Under the pieces are notes generated by a model, which saw nothing but the letters and a program-made list of their open reading frames with translations, ran no database searches and was not told where the DNA came from. The position numbers were made by a program, and so were the translations under genes. Below, piece after piece: positions 55,859 through 64,000 of a DNA stretch of 64,000 nucleotides. The first letter of the stretch is position 1, and every line of letters starts with the position of its first letter. The stretch lies in the NCBI GenBank assembly GCA_038496445.1, contig JALMLS010000216.1, positions 1 through 64,000 of the forward strand. Direction: 5' to 3'. The stretch is from Trichosphaerium sp. ATCC 40318. Taxonomy: Eukaryota; Discosea; Flabellinia; Trichosidae.

Positions 55859-58800
55859 TTAGGAAGGAATGGTTACAATTGCTACAGTTGCTACATCTTT
55901 ACTTTTGCACAACCTTACTATGCAAGATTTTTCTAGCTCACGCTCAGGTCGACCATAATCAGTGTAGATTTTTACTAAAACCTCTGTCTCTACCTTCTCT
56001 TCTTTTGGTGCGTAAAATAGCTTTACAGATACATAATAATCACCAGGCATAGCATCACGTAGTACAAATTCTTCAGGACCTACCACAACGTCAAAAAAAA
56101 CCAGTAAAGTGAACAAGACCAACTATTGTGATTGGTGGATGTCATCAAATAAAATTCACTTTGTAGGCGTACCAAATCCCTGACTGACATCTCTGGACAT
56201 GTATCCACCAATATCAGTCTTGTTATGCATAGCATAACACTCTTCATCATTAGGATCGCTAAAAAAACCCCGATAAGTTTCTTGTAAAACTACAACAAAA
56301 TCCCCAACGCACTGAATGTGAAGTTCGACATCGGCTTGTTCCCTATCCCATTGAACAACAACACGTAGGTCTACATCTAAAGGACGTATGTACTCTTCTG
56401 GAATCAAAGGCTAAAGAAACATATAAGCTCAAAGAGCAAACAAACAATGACCAATTAAAACACAAATTTCTTGGCAAGAAAGGGCTAAAGATTATAGTCT
56501 CAATGGCAACCCCCGAAAAACCAAAGAACGAGAAGTACTCAGAGAAACTTACCACAAGATCTTTTGTTAAACCATCAAAAACAATAAAATTCGCTAGTCT
56601 GTTCAAGTCCATCAAAGCAATAACTTCGATTTGTGCATACCTAGGTATCAATATGAGCTTTTTTTATAACTACAATAGCAGTATAAAGGTTATTGAACTT
56701 ACTGTTTTGGCCATTGGCCATGTAATATCTTTAAAAGACATTCTATTGCTTCCTTGTAGCATGCAATAACCTCTTTTTTTGTATCACCTTCTTGTAACAC
56801 ATATAACTTGCCTCTCTTAGCAAGTGCTACAGCAACGCTGTATAGTGCCTTTATAAGACAAAATCTGTTAGTACACAGACATAATCACGTGCTGTTCTTA
56901 GAAATTACAAAGCTGATACGGCAACTTACTTGAGGCTCATTTGGACGCAAAGTGGCGATATGTCTTAGCATATTAAGTGATAGTTCACCTACGTCATCTA
57001 CTGGTTCTTGCTCTTCCAATACATAACTCATCATGCGTAGCAGCTTCAGGTCTTCGAACTGTAGTTCAGCTACATTAGAAAGCACTTTAAGTGCTATGAT
57101 GGGTTGTTGTATTTGGAAGAAGTGTAACGCTATATTCATAAAGAACCAAGGGTCACTTGCTAGCTCTGGACGTTTACGAAGTTCTAAATATGCAGCATAT
57201 TCAGGTAACCATATTTTACCATCTAGTTCCTTCATATAAGGCTCATCAGATTCCCAAGGCTAAGAGAATAAGAAAACACAATCCAAAAAGAAAGGGTAAC
57301 AAATACAATGTTTAAAATCACACGTACGATAACTTTAATGTTTGGCATGCCTGCCTCCGGCTCATCACGTGTAAGGGACCCGTAGTAGTCCTGTTTGAGG
57401 TTAGATGTTATCATTTGCAATTATAATCACCTGTGGAGCACGTTTGTAATTAATAATATTGTATTCTATTTGCTTGACATTTGTATTTCTTGTTCTTTTA
57501 GCGTTACCCTGAACAAGAATTTTCAAAAGTGCTTCGCGGAACTAGTAGGTATGTCAATACTACTTGCTAAATCTACTTGACGTTGTTCATTTGGCGTACC
57601 TTCTTGGGGTAGAGAGTTGCAGATACATCATCATCAATTTGTTCTAAAATGAAGTCATTCTCTGCTCCAAACTAGTTTACTAGCATACCTTCTACCATTT
57701 CTAGTACTCGTACCACACCATTTTGAGGTGATACTTTGACTTTATCAAAAACAAGCACAAGATCGGTTAGCTCATTCAGCATACCGGCGCCAACCACATT
57801 TCTTAGAAAAGTCAGAATTGCAAACAAAGTTACTTACTCACCTTAACAAAGTGGTGATGATCATCATGCGTAGGTATACGGAATAGTTTGCAGCATGCAT
57901 AGCGAGTATGAGGTCCTCTATTTCCCTGGAAATTGCTTCTCTAACCTAAATAGAGTAATTATTAAAAGTCCACAAAGGTAATCTAAGTACGTACAGCTGC
58001 AGGTACAAGTGCAGATAATTCGTTGAACTCATCTAATAGTTCGTTCAAGTCTTTCTCATCAATATCATCTATTGTAGACATTAAGACAGGTTAACTACAA
58101 TCAAAGAGTTTACCTTTATCGCTAGCAAGAAGACTCTTAACCAGCTTTGTCTCATCGTCGTCAAGATCAGCAGCATCAAATTTATCAGCATAACATTGAA
58201 CACCACCAAGATGTATATCATACTCTTGTGCTGAGTCATCGTAGACTACTGATGATACCCCAAGTTCTAAAAGATCTAGTGAGTGAAATAGTATATTTGA
58301 TGTAGCATACCTTCTTCATCAGGTATAACAACACCAGAATGGAATATTTCAGCAGCTGATGTTTTCTCTTTAGCTGGTTTTTTCTCCATCATCAAGTCCG
58401 CAATAACACCTTTTTCTCACGATTAGAAAAGAGAGTATTACAAATTCGAATACAAGTTACCTGAAGAAAAATTTTGCTTTGCAGCCACAGATGCAGCGTC
58501 CAACCTCATCTTTAGGGTCTCTGTGAACTACAATATATTAAACTATAGATATCACCAGTATTATTAATGTACGTTTTTACTTGAATCACGTGCAACGTCA
58601 TTAGCAGTGCGCAACACAATACCCTAAAAAACACGTTTAAGAAGAAATCTCCTTACTAAAAAGCAACAAAATCCGACTCACCTCTGGACTGTTTAGAATA
58701 TCAACTTGACCTTTGCTGAATTCAAAGTACAAGCTTCCCAATGCGTTCAATGTATCTGCATCAACTTTATTCTCACATAATGCAAGCGCAGTCTCAGCTC

Positions 58801-61773
58801 TTGATCGAGCTGATAATCCCATATCTTGCATGTCTTGCATTAAATCTTCAAGCTCCAACGAAGTTTCTATTAAGAACATACTTAGGCTTGTAAAGCTGAT
58901 GGATAATTTACCTTCTGGTACTGAACTTATTGCAGTACTAAGCCTTTCTTGTAGCTCATCATAAGACACCAGTCTGAAGCAATTCACACGACCCTTTCCG
59001 GATTCACGCAGAGTATCTAATTCGACAGCACGTTCCTTTTGTATTTTCTCTGTCAGGCTTAGCATATTCTTGCTAATTTTGTTCTCTGACTCCCTAGTAA
59101 TGGATTAGTGATTAGTCTTTATCAAAAGGAAACATAGGAAATTTGCAAAATCACTAACCTGTAAGCTTCCCATTGTTTTGCAAGAGCATCATTTACACTT
59201 TTCTCTTGGGGTAATTGTTTACCAATTGCATAGAAATGTGTACTAAATTCTTCTATGTTCTCTTGAAGCCTTTGATCATTACTCCACCATTTGGAACGTC
59301 TAAACGATCATCAATCAATCAAACAAAACTATTTCAATGTACGGTTACCTCTTTAGTAAGTCCTTCAAATAAGTTTTTTTAGCCTCATCAGCTGTTTCTT
59401 GTCCTTTCCTGCCTTTTTGAACCTCTAAGTATTTCTTTCTAATATCTCGAAGGCTCATAGGTGGCTCTACATTGTCTTGAAGTGTCAAGGTAATAAAAAA
59501 TGTACCAAACACAAAAGAAATTGAGGATACGTTTCAAAAACTCGTCTAACGTTGACATCACCTTAAAATAAGTTACAGGCGTCTCCAGACTATATTTTAC
59601 GCCAATCTAAACGACAATGCATAAGAATCAAAGATAACATCCAATTTTGCAACGTACACTCTTCAAAGCATCAATACTTGGTCTGTCTTTAAGTAGTAAA
59701 TCTTCAATCTTTGCACGTGCCCAAGCACATGCAACTACTTTACCACGTTGTTTATTTGCCGTATCAATGTTATACTTTTTCTCAAGTATCACCTTATCGC
59801 CGTAACCAAATTTCTACGTACAAGAATTGGTTGTCATGAGATAAAGTAAAGTGCGTACTGTGACTAAAACGCCCTTTGAGTTAGGTTTAACATGTCCAGA
59901 AAGGCTAAATGACCCAGCAGAGAGAGGCGTCCAACCAGAAGGAGAAATTTCGCTAAATGAATCACCTTCCCAACTTGCACTTATGAACGCAAATTGTGGA
60001 ACACCAATTGTGTCAACAATGTCTGGAATATCTAAAATATCTGATAGTCTAAAATATTTACCACCGCTTTTCTTAGCTGAACACAATTAGACAAAACAAT
60101 CTACTTTATCTATCTCACAAATTCCTTACCCCATACTTGTAATATAGTCTTATTAGCAAGTGCTGACGATGAGATTACATAAACAGGAGCCATAAATTCT
60201 CTACAAAGTATTAAGTACACGCAAAGTGAAGGTTTGTGACGCACTTTGGTATTGATTCTGCGCCAAGAGAATCCAAGCCATCAGTAAAAAGTAGAAAGTA
60301 GTCGTATTCACTGCAGACTTCCTTATTTGCTACCATATCACATACTCCACTAAAGGATGTACCACCATCATAGTCGATCTACATGTTAGTCTGAGCAACG
60401 ACTGTCGAAGAATCGGAAAAGCACGTGTAAAAAACACTTACTGCGCCAAGTCTGCTCATTAGCTCACTACAGTCTCCGTCTTTTACTTCATATGTCATCA
60501 AGTCGTCTACATCATTGCTAAAGCTGACTAGATCAACAGTAACATTTTTAAGCTTTCGGTATAGTTAGTATGCTGAAAAAAAAACGTGTTAAAAAAAATT
60601 GTGTGTACCCTCTGTAAAATTTTGTAAAGTGCTCTTATTTCTAATAGTTGATTATCACTGCGCGAATATGATGCATCCCATAGAATACACACTTTGTTGG
60701 TGGGTTTTTGAATAGTGTTTGGATCGGTCTGGAGTTCATTTTAGGCTTGAGAATGAAGGATATAGCGCACGTTATCATCAATGGTGTCAGATATCGCAAA
60801 ATAAGATCCTTCTCGTGAACTCTCTACCATGCAAGTCTGTGTAAACTCTTTTATACGTATCTTTAGACCTTTAGCAACATTCTTATCTCTTGCTTCAAAA
60901 CTGGATATGTATCTATTCAAAGAAATCCATTAAAAGATTCAACATCAAAAAAAACCAAGTTGCTGAACTTCAAAATTCGTCTTACGTTTTGAAGTCTCCT
61001 TTGGTTGCCCCAAGCTCCATTGCATCTGAGCCGAAATCTGATGTGAGAGTAGGTAATGCAGCCCCTTGAACAGACGCTTTTACCTTCGAAAGTGTCAGAA
61101 TGCCACAAAAAAGTCAGAATTTCTGCTTTAGGATTTTAATGTCTGTCAAGCAACAATTCTGAATATGTGCCATTGTAGGACTTGTTATTCACTCTAGTTC
61201 AAAATAACGTACTAGAATTTTGTAGTTGCTCAACGGTTTGTCGTAGTTCAACGGAAGCAAAAACATGGCACCAGAGCCAGCACGCTTTAGTTCTTCGTGT
61301 ATTGTCACAGATACTTGTTTGACCTGTTTTGGGTTGAATACAACTCTTCGTGTCCATACAGCGCCGACAGCCTCTTCTGCAGCGGATGTAAAAGCGTTTC
61401 GCTTCAATTGTGATTTGTAGCGAACTTGCGCTCTCTCTTTCTAAAAACTGACTAAGGTTGGAAATAGCGCGTACTACGTACTGCTACTACGACAGACTCG
61501 ACCATTTTGCCTTTTTCGCCTATTGCGTACGAAACAACACTTGCGCCTTCGTTTAGCGGTACAGAAAGCTATAATCCATGGTTTAGAGCTTTTTGGGCCA
61601 AGTATCAACTTTCCGTGTAGTACCTCGCTTTGGGACTCTATTTCCGCTTCATTTTGGAACAAAGCCGTTATAGTAGTGCTAGAAATGAAACCGTTTATTG
61701 TAACATTAACATCTAGCTCTAACAAACGCGCTAGTGTATTACTAGGCAGCAATACGCAATTAACCGCCTCCAT
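55859..61773 (-). CDS. Large VIT + VWA + DUF2135 protein
   Basis: It starts MEAVNCVLLPSNTLARLLEL with DVNVTINGFISSTTITALFQ, a VIT domain continuing through FTSAAEEAVGAVWTRRVVFN and GAMFLLPLNYDKPLSNYKI. A VWA domain follows: NKVCILWDASYSRSDNQLLE, VDLVSFSNDV, DYDGGTSFSGVCDMV and YFLLFTDGLDSLG. The MIDAS motif D-x-S-x-S is present (DASYS). A long helical middle (MLSLTEKIQKERAVELDTLR, RSRAETALALCENKVDADTL, TPR-like WLPEYAAYLELRKRPELASD) leads to a beta domain with DLRVVVQWDREQADVELHI and EEFVLRDAMPGDYYVSVKLF, the DUF2135 signature. VIT-VWA proteins with DUF2135 are known mostly from bacteria, and eukaryotic VIT/VWA proteins include PARP4 and ITIH. About 35 exons are needed and some gaps in the model remain. 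Confidence 0.68.
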
Positions 61774-62124
61774 TGACGCCAGTGGTGCTCAAACTATTGT
61801 ACTCGTTGACTGTAAGTGTGCTTTAAACGCAAAAATGGAACATTTTTTTAATCTTGCCATACCTCATCATAAGCATTAACACGCGTATGTGTAACCACTC
61901 TTTGTATAATTTCTCGCAAATATTTATGTACAACATAATAAAATTAAAATTCATAAAAAACTATCTCTTTTTTGCACACGGTCAATTAATCCGTTGAAGG
62001 AGTGCCTAGGGTGCAACATTAACAACCAGAAAGAGTATCAAAGTCAGAATAAATACCAAATAAAACATACAAACTACATAATATGTACACAAAATGACCC
62101 TTCTAGCGGCCACAACTTAATTGA
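61774..62124. other. Gap between VIT-VWA and GRAM genes
   Basis: Promoter side of the VIT-VWA gene and 3' side of the GRAM gene. A plus-strand frame (61,523-61,879) overlaps it but is the shadow of the VIT exon. Confidence 0.5.
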
Positions 62125-63776
62125 TTAAAAGTCCACCGTACCACTTCTATCATCACGTAAACCATTTCTTAATATAATAATCTTATGACCAAGTTCTTGA
62201 GCCTTCTCATAAATCGTCCGTACGCAATCCTTACGCTTCAAAAAACCATAGAAAACTAACGTCTAAATCTCTTTTTAGTATCACAATCTTCATATCTACG
62301 CACCTGGCCACTACGTAAAACTAGCTCTGCTGATTGTTTAAAAGTGCCTCCAAGTAAGAGAGTTTTATCAATCTTATTTATACTCAAAATATCCTTCAAT
62401 TTAATTGCAGCATCAAAGCAAATGTAATTTGACGTTATGTGTAAATAACTCAACACAACTCCTTTCCAACATGTAAACGCTAGTATTAAATCAATAAAAA
62501 ACGTGACATAATGTAAAGAGTTAGACCAAGTACATGTAACAATAAGTTCATCTTTTGGAAGTCCATACTTTGCATGTAGTCTCTAATCAAAATTGTTTGA
62601 GATATAACTTATGACTAAACTACTTGTTCCAATACTTACGCTACTTGTTCGTCCTCTTGTTTGAGTTGATGTCGTATCAACCGCTTCTTCTTCTGCCTTT
62701 TCATCATTTGCTTGTTGTAATCTCTCAATTTGACGTGCCAAGTTTCCTATTACTTCTTTTGACGCCTACAAACACTATTAAAACAACAGATATCTATTAA
62801 CCTCTCTCTTTCATTTACTATATCGTACTGCGTATTTATCTTCAAGCTACAAATAATTAATACAAACTGTATGGATCAGAAACTTAATTTTCTGAAAAAT
62901 GTCATTTTGTAGTTTTGACACATTGCAAGTGTCACAAGGAGTATTTTTTGGTTTACGTTGAAAATATGTGTTACCTCCTCTTTATTAGCCCTTAAATCCG
63001 CATTTGACATGTCAAGAGTAAATACTTCTTTTTTAAGCTTTTCTACACTCTGTTTAAGCTCCTCTGTCTTTTTTTGTTCTGCGTATAGATCTTCACCAAG
63101 TTCGGTTTTTTCTACTTTAAGCTTATCATTTTCACTTGAGAGTTTTGCCTTTTCTGCAGCGAATTGTTGTTGTAGAGCTTCCAATTTCTATCAAAAACGC
63201 GTTAGTGCTTTAATAATTGTCATAACGCGTACAGCTACTGTAGATTCGAATTGTTCGGCAACTTTGTTCATTATCACGTTGTCGTTTGGTTTTTCTTTAG
63301 CTGCTGGAACCGCGTCTTTACGCTCGGACTGATTTCCTTTCGGTGCTTGATCCAACTGCTGCCTTAATTTTGCGATAGTCTGTTTTTGCTCCTGCGATGT
63401 AGCAAATAATTGTTGGTACTCTGGCATTGAATATATGTCTACAGCTCCAGTTTTGTTGTCTACGGGTAATCATTAATTTCAGTTTGTTTTTTTGACGTTA
63501 TTGTTAGCGTACCTAACAAAACAGCTGAAAAAGCTTGTTTTTTCCAATTTGTGAGCTCTTTGCGTAGCGTTTCCAATTCTGCGGCGTGTTTTGCTTTTTG
63601 TCCAGCGAAACGCTTTTCATTCTCTTTTAGAACCTAACGGTATATTAACATCAAATAATAGGAGCTAAATAAGCACTTGCCTGTTTTAATGAGTCATTTT
63701 GCCTTTTAAACGCCTCTAGTTCCTCAGTTTTGGCACGCAGCTCGCTCGGATTATTACGTCCGCGTAGTAAATCCAT
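62125..63776 (-). CDS. Coiled-coil protein with GRAM domain
   Basis: It starts MDLLRGRNNPSELRAKTEEL and continues as a long coiled coil: FKRQNDSLKQ, FAGQKAKHAAELETLRKELT, NKVAEQFESTVAV, KLEALQQQFAAEKAKLSSEN, DLYAEQKKTEELKQSVEKLK, VIGNLARQIERLQQANDEKA. The C-terminal exons form a GRAM domain: RLHAKYGLPKDELIVTCTW, LHITSNYICFDAAIKLKDIL, INKIDKTLLLGGTFKQSAEL, ending DDRSGTVDF. GRAM domains bind membranes or phosphoinositides and often pair with coiled coils in tether-like proteins. About nine exons. No RabGAP or C2 domain is seen between them. Confidence 0.7.
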
Positions 63777-63899
63777 TGATTGCTGTTTACATTGTATAAG
63801 AAGAAAGAAAAAAATTGATTTGTCAAATGTGTCATAATAAATGACTTAGGTGTCGTCAATAACGACTTCTTTTGCATTGAAGGGTGTATTTATTAACAT
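63777..63899. promoter_or_regulatory. Divergent promoter at the right edge
   Basis: A 123-bp spacer separates the GRAM-gene start from a plus-strand start at 63,900, so it must serve both genes. It is AT-rich with a TATTTATTAACATA stretch next to the plus-strand start. Confidence 0.45.
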
Positions 63900-64000
63900 A
63901 TGAAAGGGCCTGGAGGTAGTGAGGCGCCTGCAACATTCCATAACCAACCATCAACTGTTCCAGCTGACACCTTTCAAAAAAATTTAGTAATGCTCCCTTG
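63900..64000 (+). CDS. Start of a gene cut by the window edge
   Basis: An open frame begins MKGPGGSEAPATFHNQPSTV and PADTFQKNLVMLP and runs off the end. Composition is protein-like and the position fits a gene divergent to the GRAM protein. The fragment is too short to name. Confidence 0.45.
   Translation, partial: MKGPGGSEAPATFHNQPSTVPADTFQKNLVMLP

Noticed and set aside
61523-61879. Plus-strand frame of 118 codons
   Set aside because: It is antisense to the first exon of the VIT-VWA gene, which matches a known domain.
1-64000. tRNA, rRNA, spliceosomal RNA and CRISPR arrays
   Set aside because: I looked for TPsiC-like boxes, the U6 ACAGAGA context and regular spaced repeats and found no convincing case. 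Covariance-model searches would be needed to exclude divergent RNAs.

Overview
This is a nuclear segment from an AT-rich, intron-dense, gene-packed eukaryote, most likely a free-living or osmotrophic protist. About 35 protein genes fit into 60 kb. Almost every gene is cut by GT-AG introns, mostly 45-60 nt long, and the donor is very often GTACG rather than GTAAG. Intergenic gaps are mostly 50-600 bp. No bacterial operon signals, tRNA, rRNA or CRISPR were found. TTAGGG/CCCTAA-type motifs near 3.0-3.3 kb suggest a subtelomeric or former telomeric position. An RWP-RK regulator, a GCR1/cAMP-receptor-like 7TM protein, Pro-Thr-rich mucin-like surface proteins and a secreted GH53 galactanase would fit a stramenopile or an amoebozoan. 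The sequence alone does not settle the lineage.

Layout. 0-3.3 kb: a hairpin and palindrome array interleaved with pieces of a possible broken gene, then telomere-like motifs. 3.7-7.5 kb: Aha1 (HSP90 co-chaperone) and, convergent to it, an XRCC4-like end-joining factor. 7.7-9.8 kb: a type I membrane protein with Cys-rich PSI-like repeats and a Pro-Thr stalk. 10-14.3 kb: Beclin 1/ATG6 and the CDC7 kinase. 14.5-16 kb: an apparent F-box + PH + Ras/Rab-like GTPase fusion. 16.3-19.9 kb: maspardin and DNAJC3/p58IPK. 20.1-22 kb: a second atypical GTPase, fused to a C2 domain. 22-24.7 kb: an alpha/beta hydrolase and a TRM10 tRNA methyltransferase. 24.7-26.8 kb: sparse region with an 89-bp direct repeat. 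26.8-30.6 kb: a small Cys/His-rich protein and two adjacent type I membrane proteins. 30.8-33.1 kb: small unrecognised genes. 33.5-38.6 kb: AlkB-like dioxygenase, F-box/NHL protein, RWP-RK protein, and a DUF2431 Rossmann methyltransferase-like protein. 38.8-42.9 kb: GH53 galactanase, an F-box protein, a small helical protein. 43.5-49.3 kb: one very long minus-strand reading combining PH, MORN, CNB-like, NTF2-like, PP2C-like, DEP-like and a second CNB-like domain. 49.5-52.9 kb: 7TM receptor, DUF1348 protein, membrane methyltransferase-like protein. 53-54 kb: MITE-like inverted-repeat elements. 54-55.5 kb: secreted Pro-Thr-rich protein. 55.9-61.8 kb: a large VIT + VWA + DUF2135 protein. 62.1-63.8 kb: a coiled-coil GRAM protein, with a gene starting at the right edge.

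The genes form no single pathway. Themes are genome maintenance (XRCC4, CDC7, AlkB-like), proteostasis and autophagy (Aha1, DNAJC3, Beclin 1, F-box proteins), and signalling or membrane regulation with unusual domain fusions. The fusions and the hairpin array are the most novel-looking content. All gene models were spliced by eye, so exon borders and gene ends are approximate unless stated.
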